This document shows positions 52,890 to 63,702 of a stretch of DNA of 63,797 nt, piece by piece. The notes beneath the pieces were generated by a model that ran no database searches, was not told the origin of the DNA, and saw only the letters and a program-made list of their open reading frames with translations. The translations under genes and the position numbers were made by a program. Within the stretch, counting starts at the first letter, position 1. Each line of letters begins with the position of its first letter. Source of the stretch: Psychrobacter sp. bablab_jr014 (GTDB taxonomy: Bacteria > Pseudomonadota > Gammaproteobacteria > Pseudomonadales > Moraxellaceae); assembly GCF_016464015.1 (NCBI RefSeq), contig NZ_JACDXT010000051.1:1-63797 (forward strand), given 5' to 3'.

Positions 52890-55214
52890 TTACAGCTCGC
52901 CATTGCTATCGACATTGTTAATCCGTGCCAGCAAATACTCTTGAGCGCTGTGCAATGGCGCATCGGGCGCACGGCGGACACGCGACCACGTGCCATCACC
53001 TGCCAGCGTCCATGCTTGCACATTGTCTTGTAAATAGTTCATCAATCCTTCTTCAAAAATCTGCTTAAACAATTTTTTGTCCTCAATAGGAAATGCCACT
53101 TCGACACGGTGAAACAAATTGCGATCCATCCAATCAGCGCTGCCGCAGTACAGACGCTCATCACCGTTATTATAAAAATAATAGATGCGCGTGTGCTCTA
53201 AGAAACGCCCAACGACTGAGCGCACGTGGATATTTTCGGACAATCCCGCCACTTGCGGACGCAAACAGCAAATCGAGCGTAGTATCAGCTCAATCTTAAC
53301 GCCCGCTTGTGAGGCATCGTACAGCTTGTCCATCAGGCGACGCTCGGTTAAGGCGTTGGCTTTGATAATAATGCGTGCCTCTTTTCCTGCTTTAGCATGA
53401 GCAATTTCATCGTCAATAAATCGCATCAAACTGTCATGTAAAGTAAACGGCGCATGCAATATTTTTTTGAGGTTGGCAGGTTTGCCCATACCCGTCAGCT
53501 CTTGGAAAATCTTATGCACGTCTTCTGAGATATCAGGGTCGGCAGTGAACAGCCCGTAATCGGTATAGACCTTGGCGTTGCTCGCGTGATAGTTACCCGT
53601 ACCCAAATGTACATAGCGACGGATTTTTTCGTCTTCGCGGCGCACAATCAGCATCAGCTTGGCGTGGGTTTTATAACCGACGATACCGTATACCACCACC
53701 GCGCCCGCTTCTTGTAAAAAGTTAGCAACAGCGATGTTTGATGCTTCATCAAAACGCGCACGCAGCTCGATAATGGCGGTGACTTCTTTGCCATTACGCG
53801 CGGCAGCCGCAAGGGCTTTGACGATTTCGGAGTTGGTGCCAGAGCGGTACAAGGTCTGCTTAATCGCCAAAACCTTGGGGTCATACGCCGCTTGCCAGAG
53901 TAAGTTAATAATGGGTGAAAACGCATGAAACGGATGATGCACCAGCACATCGCGCTTACGAATCGCAGAAAACATACTGGTACTGCGCTGTGGCGGCTGC
54001 GGGTCACGGCGGAACGGCTTGGGCACGACGTGGGTAAACGGCTGATAACGTAGCGCTGGAATATTGAAATCAAACAATAAGCGCGTGAGGTTCACAGGGC
54101 CATTGACGCGGTACAGCTGATTGGGGTGCAGCTCAAACTCGTTGAGCAAATAATCGCTAATCGGCGCGGGACAATCGGTGGTGACTTCGAGGCGCACTTT
54201 ATCACCAAAGCGGCGGTTTTCCAACTCGCCCTCAAGTGCCTTGGCAATATCATCCACATCTTCGGCCAAGTCCAAATCAGCATTACGCGTCAGGCGGAAC
54301 TGATGGCAACCTGTCACGTTCATGCCAGGGAACAGCTCGCCAATGTGCTCATGAATGACAGCGGACAGCATGACGTGGTGCTCTTTACCGCCCGTCAATT
54401 CATCAGGCAAGCGAATCACACGTGGCAAGCTGCGCGGCGCAGGCACAATCGCCAGATTAATATCTCGCCCAAAAGCGTCTTTACCCTCTAAAGTCACGAT
54501 AAAGTTGAGGCTCTTATTCACCAGACGCGGGAATGGATGCGCGGGGTCAATGCTAATCGGCGTTAATACAGGCGAGACTTGCTCAGTAAAGTACTGCTTC
54601 ATCCATGCCGACTGCTCGGCGTTTAGCTCATCGCGTTTAAGATAGCGGATGTCTTGCTCAGCAAGCGCAGGTAAAATATCTTCATTTAACAGCTGATACT
54701 GGGTATCAATCGCCGCGTGTGCCGTCTGCGCAATCTCATGCAAAATCTCGCTCGGGCGCATGCCGCTCGGCGCGGTACGCTCATCGCTGATGTTTAGCTT
54801 TTGCATGAGCCCAGCCACGCGGATTTCAAAAAACTCATCCATGTTCGATGAAAAAATCATCAAAAAGAACAAACGCTCTAATAACGGGTGACGCTCGTCC
54901 GCCGCTTGGGCGAGTACACGCCTATTAAAGGCAAGGAGCGACATTTCGCGATTGATATAGCAGCTCGGTGAGTAGCTGCCGTCATCATGGCGCTGCCAAT
55001 CGATTTCCATTAACTCACTTTTTGGTTCGTCTGGCGGCACTTCTGCCTGTATAGCAGGTGTGGCGGTTTCGGTGCTGGTACTGCTTTGGGTATCGCCCGC
55101 ATTGTCTTGTGGTGCTTTGTCTTGGGTTATATGGCCTTTATTTGAGGTGTCCACGCTTGGTTCGGTAGAAGTCGGTTCATCAATGGGGCTGGGCGTTTGG
55201 TCAGCGGGTCTCAT
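52890..55214 (-). CDS. ppk: Polyphosphate kinase 1
   Basis: About 774 aa from ATG at 55214, chosen for AAAGGACACCGT upstream; an ATG at 55238 lacks a ribosome binding site. It builds inorganic polyphosphate from ATP. The first roughly 65 residues are an acidic, Ser/Thr/Pro-rich extension not found in E. coli PPK. The core begins [16 protein letters not shown], and the catalytic histidines are in [10 protein letters not shown] and [11 protein letters not shown]. It sits directly upstream of the three hydrophilic-protein genes' 3' region on the same strand orientation, with its own terminator. Confidence 0.95.
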   Translation of the reverse strand: MRPADQTPSPIDEPTSTEPSVDTSNKGHITQDKAPQDNAGDTQSSTSTETATPAIQAEVPPDEPKSELMEIDWQRHDDGSYSPSCYINREMSLLAFNRRVLAQAADERHPLLERLFFLMIFSSNMDEFFEIRVAGLMQKLNISDERTAPSGMRPSEILHEIAQTAHAAIDTQYQLLNEDILPALAEQDIRYLKRDELNAEQSAWMKQYFTEQVSPVLTPISIDPAHPFPRLVNKSLNFIVTLEGKDAFGRDINLAIVPAPRSLPRVIRLPDELTGGKEHHVMLSAVIHEHIGELFPGMNVTGCHQFRLTRNADLDLAEDVDDIAKALEGELENRRFGDKVRLEVTTDCPAPISDYLLNEFELHPNQLYRVNGPVNLTRLLFDFNIPALRYQPFTHVVPKPFRRDPQPPQRSTSMFSAIRKRDVLVHHPFHAFSPIINLLWQAAYDPKVLAIKQTLYRSGTNSEIVKALAAAARNGKEVTAIIELRARFDEASNIAVANFLQEAGAVVVYGIVGYKTHAKLMLIVRREDEKIRRYVHLGTGNYHASNAKVYTDYGLFTADPDISEDVHKIFQELTGMGKPANLKKILHAPFTLHDSLMRFIDDEIAHAKAGKEARIIIKANALTERRLMDKLYDASQAGVKIELILRSICCLRPQVAGLSENIHVRSVVGRFLEHTRIYYFYNNGDERLYCGSADWMDRNLFHRVEVAFPIEDKKLFKQIFEEGLMNYLQDNVQAWTLAGDGTWSRVRRAPDAPLHSAQEYLLARINNVDSNGEL

Positions 55215-55402
55215 ACGGTGTCCTTTGTCCTTATTCATTTTTGATTATCATCGGTGCAGGCTTTTATGATGCCTTTAGTTGTCTGTTTTCGTGCCCAAGA
55301 AAATCCTTTGATTTATACCTTGGCACGAGCATCACCTACTGTATACCTTAGCTCCTAGTGATGACAATATCCAGACAACACAAAAGCAAAATAACCAGCC
55401 AC

Positions 55403-55441
55403 AAAAAAAGCGCGACCCCAATTGGCAGTCGCGCTTTTTTC
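55403..55441 (-). terminator. Terminator of mtgA
   Basis: GCGCGAC / GTCGCGC with A-run and T-run, 40 bp beyond the mtgA stop codon. Confidence 0.85.
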
Positions 55442-55478
55442 ATGTTTGCCTTTCTTTATAAAAGGTATAAAAGAAAAA

Positions 55479-56171
55479 CTAAGCCGCGTCAGGCGCTTTG
55501 GGCAACACGGCGTTGTTCATACGGCGCTTAACGATGCGCTGTTTGTTACGCAGACGGCGGTCACTGCGGTTGTCTTCGTAGTATTTTGGATTGGTCAAGG
55601 TGCTGATAAGAAGTGCCGACTGGTCACGGGTCAACTTGCTCGCAGGCTTGTCATAATAATGCTGCGCCGCCGCTTCGATACCATAGATGCCTTCGCCAAA
55701 CTCCGCCACGTTTAAGTAAGCCGCTAAGATGCGCTGCTTGTCCCACATGCTCTCAATCATCACGGTGATAATCGCCTCTTCGCCTTTACGCAAATAGGAG
55801 CGGTGCGAGGTCAAGAATAGATTTTTTGCCAGCTGCTGAGTGATGGTCGAGCCGCCCGCAGTGGCTTTACCCGAAGCTTCGTTCTTTTTCATCGCCGCTT
55901 CAATACCATCCAAATCAAAGCCATTGTGCTGACTGAACTTAGAATCTTCACTGACAATCGCCGCCTGCTTGGCCGACTTGGCAATATCATCATAATCCAC
56001 CCACGTTTGCGTGACTGTGCCGCCTGAAAGCTGGTGGCTTAGCATAAACATGCTGTGGTTAATCGGCTGGGTTTTCCATATCAAGAGCAGCCCTGCGACC
56101 AAGACATGAAAAGCGACGACCAATAGCATAGCAGCTAAAAACAGTCGTTTGATAAATTTGCCAAAAGTCAT
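55479..56171 (-). CDS. mtgA: Monofunctional peptidoglycan glycosyltransferase
   Basis: 230 aa from ATG at 56171 (GGGATGG upstream). One N-terminal membrane anchor (about residues 8-30, RLFLAAMLLVVAFHVLVAGLLLIW) is followed by a GT51 domain. Motif 1 is IVSEDSKFSQHNGFD (catalytic Glu), then ATAGGSTITQQLAKNLFL and RKGEEAIITVMIE, and YLNVAEFGEGIYGIEAAAQHYY. It polymerises lipid II into glycan strands without crosslinking. Confidence 0.95.
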   Translation of the reverse strand: MTFGKFIKRLFLAAMLLVVAFHVLVAGLLLIWKTQPINHSMFMLSHQLSGGTVTQTWVDYDDIAKSAKQAAIVSEDSKFSQHNGFDLDGIEAAMKKNEASGKATAGGSTITQQLAKNLFLTSHRSYLRKGEEAIITVMIESMWDKQRILAAYLNVAEFGEGIYGIEAAAQHYYDKPASKLTRDQSALLISTLTNPKYYEDNRSDRRLRNKQRIVKRRMNNAVLPKAPDAA

Positions 56172-56683
56172 GCGTTGCCATCCCGATATAAAAAAACGAA
56201 GTATAAAAGAGCACACTGTAAAAAAGTGACTATAGTTAACTCTAAATAAAAACGATACAGGACAATAAATTCATTTGATTAAACGCTATTTTCCTTGCTT
56301 GCTGTGACTACGTCTCCAGAGGCTGCGAAAAATAGCGTTTAATCTCATCGTATCGATTTTATAGTGAACTGACTATATGATAAATCAGCTAAAATCATGC
56401 TGCGCTACCCAGTGAAATACACGCGCGTAGGCGCTATCTTACCCAATCTTAGAAACGCTGTCATTATTTGCCCCATATCCAAGCGATAATCTAAAAAATC
56501 AAAATAAAGATTGACAAAATAAACCAAAAAGGTTTTAAATCAGTACTTTTATTAAGGTATTATCACTTATATCGCGTGTTTGCGTCTAATAGAACGGTGT
56601 TTAGGTGAGTCTATATATAGCGCTCTTCAGAGTCTATGCGCCTAAAACACAAGACACGTAATAACCGATATGAAGGATAAATA
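56172..56683. other. 512-bp spacer between mtgA and the glutaredoxin-like gene
   Basis: No protein gene. It holds the MITE-like inverted-repeat element (56229-56376) and the promoter of the rightward glutaredoxin-like/lldD pair. Confidence 0.7.
56229..56376. mobile_element. MITE-like imperfect inverted-repeat element
   Basis: About 148 bp. The inner arms TAAACGCTATTTT (56280-56292) and AAAATAGCGTTTA (56329-56341) are a perfect 13-bp inverted pair around a 36-nt centre. The outer parts also pair imperfectly: AACGATAC with GTATCG, and CTATAGTTAACTC with GAACTGACTATA. A foldable element with AT-rich ends in a spacer is the shape of a miniature inverted-repeat transposable element. No transposase lies inside. 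Copy number in the genome is not visible here. Confidence 0.6.
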
Positions 56684-57001
56684 ATGAGCCATACCGCCAG
56701 CACCACCCAAGACATTCAGAGTCTGCGCGCGCAGATGATGGCAGCTAAGCCTGCGCTCAAAGACGCGGCGGCAGATTGGTGGCTGCTTGGCACAGTGGGC
56801 TGTCATTTATGCGACCATGCCGCAGGGGCGCTTGCGCAGCTGGCTGCTGTTTATCCGCAGACCTATACCGACGTGGATATTGCTGACTTTGACGAAGACC
56901 TAATGCTTATCTTTGCCGAGCAGATTCCCGTTATCTTAACCCCAAATGCACGTTTGGATTATCCTTTCTCGGTCATGGATTTACAATCCTTACTCGCGTA
57001 A
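56684..57001 (+). CDS. Glutaredoxin-like (DUF836) thiol protein
   Basis: 105 aa, ATG after AAGGATAAATA. A CxxC in TVGCHLCDHAAG, followed by YTDVDIADFDEDLMLIFAEQ and the cis-Pro VIL region IPVILT, matches the glutaredoxin-like DUF836 family. It has a 30-residue N-terminal extension. It ends 27 bp before lldD and is probably co-transcribed with it. Confidence 0.85.
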   Translation: MSHTASTTQDIQSLRAQMMAAKPALKDAAADWWLLGTVGCHLCDHAAGALAQLAAVYPQTYTDVDIADFDEDLMLIFAEQIPVILTPNARLDYPFSVMDLQSLLA

Positions 57002-57028
57002 TCCAAAGCCACTCAAGGACGAGCTGTT

Positions 57029-58237
57029 ATGAAATCGTTAGACAAAATCACCGATATCGAAGATTTGCGTCTGGTCGCCAAGCGCAAAGTGCCCAAGATG
57101 TTTTATGATTATGTGGACTCAGGCTCGTGGACGCAGACCACGTACCGTAATAACGAAACCGACTTTGACCGTATCAAATTGCGCCAGCGCGTACTCGTAG
57201 ATATGGACAACCGCTCACTTGCCAGCACCATGATAGATACCCCCGTCAAAATGCCCGTCGCCATCGCGCCGACAGGCTTTACAGGCATGATGTGGGCAGA
57301 TGGCGAGATAGAGGCAGCAAAAGCGGCAGAAAAATTTGGTGTGCCCTTTTCACTTTCCACCATGAGTATCTGCTCGATTGAAGATGTCGCCACGCATACC
57401 AGCGCGCCGTTTTGGTTTCAGCTATATGTGATGCGTGACAAGGCATTTATGCAAAACCTCATTAACCGCGCTAAGGCGGCAAATTGCTCTGCGCTGATTT
57501 TGACCGCTGATTTGCAGGTCTTAGGACAGCGCCATAAAGACATCAAAAACGGTCTGTCCGCACCGCCTAAGCCCACACTCGCCAATATCTTAAATCTGAT
57601 GACCAAGCCTGAATGGTGCATGAACATGCTCGGCACCAAGCGCCGCACCTTTGGCAATATCGTTGGGCACGCGCAAGGCGTTGGTGATTTGTCTTCCTTG
57701 TCCTCATGGACAGCAGAACAGTTTGACCCCGCGCTCAGCTGGGACGATGTGGCGCGCATTAAAGAGCTGTGGGGCGGCAAGCTGATTATCAAAGGCATCA
57801 TGGAGCCAGAAGACGCGGTACTCGCAGCAAAAAGTGGCGCAGATGCCCTCGTCGTCTCTAACCACGGTGGACGTCAGCTTGATGGCGCGCCCTCCTCCAT
57901 CGCCGCACTCAGTGACATCGTGCAGGCAGTTAAAGCCGAACGTAGCGATATTGAAGTGTGGCTCGATAGCGGTATTCGCTCAGGTCAAGACGTACTCAAA
58001 GCCATCGCTATGGGCGCACAAGGTACGATGATCGGACGGGCGTTTTTGTATGGTTTGGGCGCGTATGGCGAAGATGGTGTACGTCGTGCGCTGGAGCTGA
58101 TTTACAAAGAATGTGATGTGAGTATGGCGTTTTGTGGTCATACTGATGTGCAACAGGTAACCGATGATATTTTGGTCAAAGGCACATTTGAGCATCTCAA
58201 GTCAGGCATCCCGCATATCGCCCCGATGCCTTGGTAA
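57029..58237 (+). CDS. lldD: L-lactate dehydrogenase (FMN-dependent, LldD type)
   Basis: 402 aa FMN alpha-hydroxy-acid dehydrogenase. It oxidises L-lactate to pyruvate and passes electrons to the respiratory chain. Motifs: FYDYVDSGSWTQTTYRNN, the FMN-region SLSTMSICSIEDVA, QLYVMRDK, and the catalytic His in SNHGGRQLDGA, with LDSGIRSGQDVLKA. The AAGGACG ribosome binding site lies 8 nt upstream of the ATG. Confidence 0.95.
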   Translation: MKSLDKITDIEDLRLVAKRKVPKMFYDYVDSGSWTQTTYRNNETDFDRIKLRQRVLVDMDNRSLASTMIDTPVKMPVAIAPTGFTGMMWADGEIEAAKAAEKFGVPFSLSTMSICSIEDVATHTSAPFWFQLYVMRDKAFMQNLINRAKAANCSALILTADLQVLGQRHKDIKNGLSAPPKPTLANILNLMTKPEWCMNMLGTKRRTFGNIVGHAQGVGDLSSLSSWTAEQFDPALSWDDVARIKELWGGKLIIKGIMEPEDAVLAAKSGADALVVSNHGGRQLDGAPSSIAALSDIVQAVKAERSDIEVWLDSGIRSGQDVLKAIAMGAQGTMIGRAFLYGLGAYGEDGVRRALELIYKECDVSMAFCGHTDVQQVTDDILVKGTFEHLKSGIPHIAPMPW

Positions 58238-58312
58238 TCCCCATCTACTCATGCTTTTGTAATCATCTTTATCTATAATAATACGCTGTATTGATAAATG
58301 ATTTAGGAAGTT

Positions 58313-59164
58313 ATGACCATCTCTCAGTTGTTAAAAGTTGCTCCCGTCACCGTGATTTTGGTCGCGGTGTTCGTGGGTTTATACGCCTTGCAAATTATGA
58401 ACGGTGTCGATGCCAATAACCCCAATACCGAAGCCTTGGTACGATGGGGCGCAAATGTTTTGCCACTGACCATGATGGAAGAGCCGTGGCGGATGATTAG
58501 CAGCGCCTTTTTGCACGTCGGCTTGATGCACTTATTATTCAATGCCTTTGCGATGGTCTTATTCGGACGTATTGCCGAGCCGCTGTTTGGCTCGCTCACC
58601 TTTGCCGCGCTGTTTTTCTTATCGGCCATTGGCGGCAACTTATTAAACAACTATGTGACGTGGCAAGGACTGCTCGAAGGCTCCATGCAGCCCAATATCG
58701 CTGCTGGCGCATCGGGCGGTATCATGGGTATTGGCGCGGCATTATTGGTCGCTGCCTTATTTAAACTGTCGATTGATGGGCGCGTATTGAGTCCCAAAAG
58801 CATGCTGCTGATTATGGGTATTAACCTTGTGTATGGCTTTGCCGTGCCTGGCATTGATAACGCCGCGCATATTGGCGGCGCGATTACAGGCGGCGTGATT
58901 GCTCTAGCGATTGCTATTGACTATAAGCAGCGCGGACGTACCGCAGGCGCATATCTTGCCGCCATGTACCAGCAGACCAGCAATGGCGTGCCTTATATTC
59001 CCGTGACCCCAACCAGCCCCAACCAAAAACGCGGTATCACCGAGGTTTTGCCTTGGCTTGTCATGCTGATACTCGGTGCAGGCTTTGTGTGGTGGTGGTA
59101 TGATATTCATAACGAAATCATCAACTTTTTGACCACGGCAGCGATGAGTAAAGGCGAAACCTAA
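58313..59164 (+). CDS. Rhomboid family intramembrane serine protease
   Basis: 283 aa with about 6-7 membrane helices. The catalytic Ser is in GASGGIMGIGAAL (GxSG) and the catalytic His in NAAHIGGAITGGV. The N-terminal helix, the membrane-spanning HVGLMHLLFNAFAMVLFG (Rhomboid H-x4-N region) and FFLSAIGGNLLNNY fit. It cleaves other membrane proteins within the bilayer; substrates are unknown. ATG after TTAGGAAG. Confidence 0.93.
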   Translation: MTISQLLKVAPVTVILVAVFVGLYALQIMNGVDANNPNTEALVRWGANVLPLTMMEEPWRMISSAFLHVGLMHLLFNAFAMVLFGRIAEPLFGSLTFAALFFLSAIGGNLLNNYVTWQGLLEGSMQPNIAAGASGGIMGIGAALLVAALFKLSIDGRVLSPKSMLLIMGINLVYGFAVPGIDNAAHIGGAITGGVIALAIAIDYKQRGRTAGAYLAAMYQQTSNGVPYIPVTPTSPNQKRGITEVLPWLVMLILGAGFVWWWYDIHNEIINFLTTAAMSKGET

Positions 59165-59258
59165 TGCCCCTTTACCATCCGCTACGTTATTATTGACATG
59201 ATTATTGATGTTTTATCCGCAGCTTACGATAAGCACTTTTATATAGGGAATGTACCAA

Positions 59259-60044
59259 ATGACTTTATTTACCTCATCTGTGATGACGCGCTGTCTGGCT
59301 GCCACTGCTCTAATCGCCGCCGCAAGTAGCGTCTCTGCCGCCCCCTTTCAGAACCTACCTGTCGATCAAGACGCCCGCGTCAGTGTGGGCGCAAACGTCA
59401 TGGGCACATGGTCCGCCTACGATACCGATAATGATGTAAAGGTCTTGCCCAGCCTGTTTTACGACAACAACCGCGTGTACGCGCGCGGCTCACAGCTCGG
59501 TGCCTATCTGATTAATGACGGCACGAGTGAGCTGTCAGTCTACGCACAGCCGATGGGCACAAGCTTTGACCCTGATGATGCCAATGGCAGCTTGCAGGGC
59601 TTGGATGAGCGTGATATCTCTGCGGCCGCTGGCGTCAGCTATCTGCGCCGTACACCGATCGGTGGCTTCCGTGGACAAGTCGCTACTGATATCTTAGGCA
59701 AAAGCGATGGCACGGTTGGTCGCCTGACTTACTTGGCAAAATATGACACCGATCGCCTAACCGTCTATCCTAGTGTCGGTCTTGAGTGGCGCAATAAAAA
59801 CTACAACGACTACTACTACGGCGTGGACAGCAATGAATCGGCGCGCTCAGGCACCGCGAGCTACAGCCCAGACTCAAGCATCCATCCGTATGTCAGCGTC
59901 AGCGCCAACTATGAATTTAATGATAAGTGGTCAGGCTTTGCTAGCCAAAGCCTTGACTATCTGTCGGACGAAGCCTACGACAGCCCAATGGTTGACTCAC
60001 GCACCGAAGCACGCACCACACTTGGGGTGTTGTATACGTTTTAA
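59259..60044 (+). CDS. MipA/OmpV family outer-membrane protein
   Basis: 261 aa from ATG at 59259; the earlier ATG at 59250 is too close to the AGGGA site. A signal peptide ending SVSA precedes APFQNLPVD. The mature part has beta-strand-like alternation (VLPSLFYDNNRVYARGSQLG, LTVYPSVGLEWRNKNYNDYYYG) and a terminal aromatic residue (LGVLYTF), which fits MipA/OmpV beta barrels. MipA has been linked to murein scaffolding in E. coli, but this cannot be assumed here. Confidence 0.85.
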   Translation: MTLFTSSVMTRCLAATALIAAASSVSAAPFQNLPVDQDARVSVGANVMGTWSAYDTDNDVKVLPSLFYDNNRVYARGSQLGAYLINDGTSELSVYAQPMGTSFDPDDANGSLQGLDERDISAAAGVSYLRRTPIGGFRGQVATDILGKSDGTVGRLTYLAKYDTDRLTVYPSVGLEWRNKNYNDYYYGVDSNESARSGTASYSPDSSIHPYVSVSANYEFNDKWSGFASQSLDYLSDEAYDSPMVDSRTEARTTLGVLYTF

Positions 60045-60063
60045 TGGCGTTTAATATGTGAAG

Positions 60064-60096
60064 AAAAGCTAAGCGGTTTGCTTGGCTTTTTTTGTT
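60064..60096 (+). terminator. Terminator of the MipA/OmpV gene
   Basis: AGCTAAGC / GCTTGGCT stem followed by T-run, 20 bp past the stop codon. Confidence 0.65.
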
Positions 60097-60151
60097 TTTG
60101 CGTCAAATAAACTTTTTATCGTTCCATCTTATGTCAATGGGAGTACAGACC

Positions 60152-61288
60152 ATGGCTTTGTTGCCTGTATACCGTAATGAAAAAATTTTGTGGCAACAGC
60201 TCGCCTACTCACCAGTACCATTTGACTCTGCCAATGACAGCGATAGAACGTATGACGCGCATGCAAAAGCCCGTTACACCTTATTGATTGAGCTTCAATA
60301 TGACTTACAGACACAAGATGAAGCCTTGGTCAGATATTTGTTTACGCAAGAAATTTTGAATCATCAGGAGGGGTCTATATGGGGTGTGAGTGATGCTCTT
60401 GTTTTAAATGCTTACTTACTCGTCAGCTTTAAAAATCCAGACGATATCCCTTTGTTCTACGACGCTAAACATTCAAATTTTGATGCCAGTTTTGTCATAG
60501 ATAACGAGTTTATATTTTATGCGCTAAAAGACAAAACAGCGCTGTTTATCAAAGATAATTTCCCAGATATTCATGATGATTTGTAAGAATTATATTGCCA
60601 ATACAGTTGTGCTGGTGCGTTAGAAGAATGGTGGACGCAGCTATCGAGTAACTATCCCAAACAAGAGTCTGACGAGGATTTATATACTTTATATCAGCGC
60701 CATTTATACCTAGAGAATGACAAGCTCGCTAAAAACTATCTTAAAGCATGGAACGAAACAACCCCTGACTCAGTCAATAAAAAGAACACCTTAAAACATG
60801 CCTATATCGAGCTAAAGGAATATCAACAAGTCATCGAGTTAATAAAAGAGGAGTTGGCAAGCAGTGACTCACATTGGGATACTGTCAGTTGCTACAGAGC
60901 GCTGTTAGACCTTTATACGAAAACAAGGCAATCAGAAAATGCTTTAAATACCATTGACTGCATTGATAAGGAATTAAAACAATTTAGCGACTGGAAGAAT
61001 GTGGGTTTGGGTCGTATGACGATTGAGCAAATCTTTGAATTTAGCTTACTCACTGATAATACTCATTTTGGGACTAATGCTTTTAACATAGCCTATAAGT
61101 GGCTAAGAAAAATTCAATACGGTATCTCGTACGTTGGCCTAAATACTGCACTAAAAGCTGCACATAAATACGACTTAACCATAGAAGCAAAGAAGTTAGT
61201 AAAATTACTTGTGGCCGAACACCATAGGATTGTAAAAAACTTTAAGCAAAATAGCTGGATAAGAACGCTTTTGAAACGCTTTTTCTAA
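60152..61288 (+). pseudogene. Unknown protein gene interrupted by an in-frame TAA
   Basis: From ATG at 60152 (GGGAG upstream) the frame reads 144 residues (ALLPVYRNEKILWQQLAYSP to FPDIHDDL) to TAA at 60584-60586. The same frame then stays open without a stop to 61288, ending IRTLLKRFF, so 378 sense codons would be one gene. The second part is helical, rich in Lys/Glu/Tyr, and shows TPR-like spacing (YQRHLYLENDKLAKNYL, AYIELKEYQQVIELIKEE), suggesting a helical-repeat protein. No family recognised. Nonsense mutation, sequencing error or recoding are possible. Confidence 0.75.
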
Positions 61289-61377
61289 ATAATATTTTAT
61301 TGATAAAACGCTTAACCTACTTTTAATACTTGCAAGTAAGCTAAGGTACGACATACATAGCATATCAACTATAGACT

Positions 61378-61412
61378 AAAAAAAGACCTTGCCACGTGAC
61401 AAGGTCTTTTTA
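61378..61412. terminator. Bidirectional terminator at the fumC 3' end
   Basis: Perfect 10-bp stem AAAGACCTTG / CAAGGTCTTT with an 8-nt loop, flanked by A- and T-runs. Confidence 0.88.
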
Positions 61413-61436
61413 CTATTCTAAAAACGATTAGATAAC

Positions 61437-62840
61437 TTACTTAGGATGTACCATATCCGCTGGGATAACCCACTCATCAAACTGTGCTTCGGTCATCAAG
61501 TCCAGCTCAACCGCAACTTGCTTCAAAGTTTTGTTTTCTTTATACGCAGTTTTTGCGATTTTGGCAGCGTTTTCATAGCCCACGTGACGGTTTAGCGCCG
61601 TGACAAGCATCAATGAATTGTGCAAGAAGTCGTCGATTTTGTCTTTTACTGGCTCAATGCCGACCGCGCAGTTGTCGTTAAAGCTGTTGCACGCATCGCC
61701 AAGCAGCTTGATAGATTGCAATAGGTTGTAGGCAATCACAGGCTTGAATACGTTCAGCTCAAAGTTGCCTGACGCGCCAGCGACGTTGATGGTGGTATCG
61801 TTACCGAGTACTTGTGCGACAACCATGGTCATGGCTTCTGACTGGGTTGGGTTGACTTTACCTGGCATGATTGATGAGCCTGGCTCATTTTCAGGAATGG
61901 TCAATTCGCCAAGACCACAACGTGGACCAGAGGCCAGCCAGCGTACGTCGTTAGCGATTTTGTTTAGGCTGGTCGCCAGCGTTTTTAGGGCGCCTGAGGC
62001 AAATACTTCGGCATCACGGGCGGCAAGCGCTTCGAATTTGTTGGGTGCAGTCACAAATGGCAAGCCCGTCAATTCGGCCAACTGGTTTGCAGCTGTTACC
62101 GCGTAGTCTGGGTGGGCGTTTAGACCTGTACCAACTGCAGTGCCGCCTAGTGGCAATTCGTACAAGCCTTGTAGGGCGTTGTCGATGCGTACGAGCGCGT
62201 GGTCAAGCTGGCTAACGTAGCCGCTGAACTCTTGACCTAGAGTCAATGGGGTGGCGTCTTGCAAGTGGGTACGACCGATTTTTACGATATCAGCAAAGGC
62301 TTCGGCTTTTTGGTTTAGCGTCTCGCGCAGGGCTTTTACCGCTGGAATCAATAGACCGTTGATTTCACGCGCTGCCGCAACACGAATCGCGGTTGGGAAA
62401 CTGTCATTGGTAGACTGGGCGTGGTTGACGTGGTCATTTGGATGGATAGGCTGATAGCTGCCACGCTCAGAGCCTGCGATTTCGTTGGCACGGTTTGCAA
62501 GCACTTCATTCATGTTCATGTTTGACTGCGTGCCTGAACCTGTCTGCCATACGACAAGTGGGAACTGGTCGGTCAGAACGCCGTTGATGACTTCGTCCGC
62601 AGCTTGGACAATAAGGTCACGCTTGTCAGCGTCGATACGCTCTAGGCTGGCATTGGTGATGGCGGCGGCTTTTTTGACCAGTGCCATCGCTTCAATCATC
62701 GGACGTGGTAGGGTCTCACCACCGATTTTGAAATTTTCGCGGCTGCGCTGAGTCTGTGCGCCCCAGTAGGCGTCATTTGGTACAGCCACGTTACCCATGG
62801 TGTCTTTTTCGGTACGGGTTGCCTGATCTTGTGTCGACAT
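61437..62840 (-). CDS. fumC: Fumarase, class II
   Basis: 467 aa from ATG at 62840 (AAGAGGA upstream); the open frame is longer but without a sensible start. It interconverts fumarate and malate in the TCA cycle without an iron-sulfur cluster. [41 protein letters not shown] and the family signature [16 protein letters not shown] are present. Class II enzymes are iron-free and oxidant-resistant, in keeping with the other stress genes in the window. Confidence 0.97.
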   Translation of the reverse strand: MSTQDQATRTEKDTMGNVAVPNDAYWGAQTQRSRENFKIGGETLPRPMIEAMALVKKAAAITNASLERIDADKRDLIVQAADEVINGVLTDQFPLVVWQTGSGTQSNMNMNEVLANRANEIAGSERGSYQPIHPNDHVNHAQSTNDSFPTAIRVAAAREINGLLIPAVKALRETLNQKAEAFADIVKIGRTHLQDATPLTLGQEFSGYVSQLDHALVRIDNALQGLYELPLGGTAVGTGLNAHPDYAVTAANQLAELTGLPFVTAPNKFEALAARDAEVFASGALKTLATSLNKIANDVRWLASGPRCGLGELTIPENEPGSSIMPGKVNPTQSEAMTMVVAQVLGNDTTINVAGASGNFELNVFKPVIAYNLLQSIKLLGDACNSFNDNCAVGIEPVKDKIDDFLHNSLMLVTALNRHVGYENAAKIAKTAYKENKTLKQVAVELDLMTEAQFDEWVIPADMVHPK

Positions 62841-62966
62841 AACGGTCCTCTTTATATAGTTGTCCGTAAAAAATGCACGCTCGGTTGCATTTTGCAAAAT
62901 AGGAGGTAAAGCGCGGTTATGATAGCATGACTTATCGCAAATTTCTCATCGTCTAGGGGATAACTG

Positions 62967-63614
62967 ATGCCAAAATCGAGCGCCGCAGCAGGCAGCACGG
63001 ACGCGCGGGCAGCCACGCCCAGCCAGCCGCCACGGCGATATTTTACCCGCCAGCGCCGTGCGTTAAGCAAGCAAAGAAGAGAGCAAGCCGCTACCCATGC
63101 CAGCCGTCATTTAAACGCGCTCAGCAGGCGCTTGCCCCGTCATGCCAAGGTTGGGCTGTATTACGATGGCTTTGGCGAAATGCCGACGCAGCCCATCGTC
63201 ACATGGTGCATCAAACACGGCTATCAGGCGTATTTGCCCATCGTAGGTAGCCTTGGGGCAACTGACAAACGCTTACGCTTTGCGCCGCTGTCCCAGTATA
63301 CACTTGCGACCGCACGCACGCGCAAACACGCGCTTGGGATGCAGCAGCCACAGCCGACTCATTTACTGTGGGCGCAGGCGCTTGATGTGCTGATTTGTCC
63401 ACTGGTCGCAGCAGATAAGGCAGGCAACCGTATGGGTATGGGCGGCGGCTATTATGACCGCACCCTCGCCTATCGTCAGCGCGGCGGGCGCGGTAAGCCG
63501 CTGGTGATTGGCTGGTGCTATGACTTTCAGTTGGTTGCGCGTTTGCAGCGCCAGCCGTGGGACGTGCCGTTAGATGGCTTAATCACGCCAAGTAGGGTGC
63601 ATTGGTTTTTGTAA
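62967..63614 (+). CDS. 5-formyltetrahydrofolate cyclo-ligase family protein
   Basis: 215 aa. It converts 5-formyl-THF to 5,10-methenyl-THF with ATP. The ATP/folate site GMGGGYYDRTL and the LDVLICPLVAAD region are typical, and the C-terminal WDVPLDGLITPSRV matches. It has an Ala/Arg-rich N-terminal extension of about 20 residues before RRYFTRQRRALSKQ. Divergent from fumC with a 126-bp spacer. Confidence 0.93.
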   Translation: MPKSSAAAGSTDARAATPSQPPRRYFTRQRRALSKQRREQAATHASRHLNALSRRLPRHAKVGLYYDGFGEMPTQPIVTWCIKHGYQAYLPIVGSLGATDKRLRFAPLSQYTLATARTRKHALGMQQPQPTHLLWAQALDVLICPLVAADKAGNRMGMGGGYYDRTLAYRQRGGRGKPLVIGWCYDFQLVARLQRQPWDVPLDGLITPSRVHWFL

Positions 63615-63702
63615 TAAAAGTTGTCAATTTAAAATGAAACAATAGGGCGTGTTGAACATTCGACCATGGCACTGACAGCGACTATTTTTTAGGCGATTCG
63701 AG

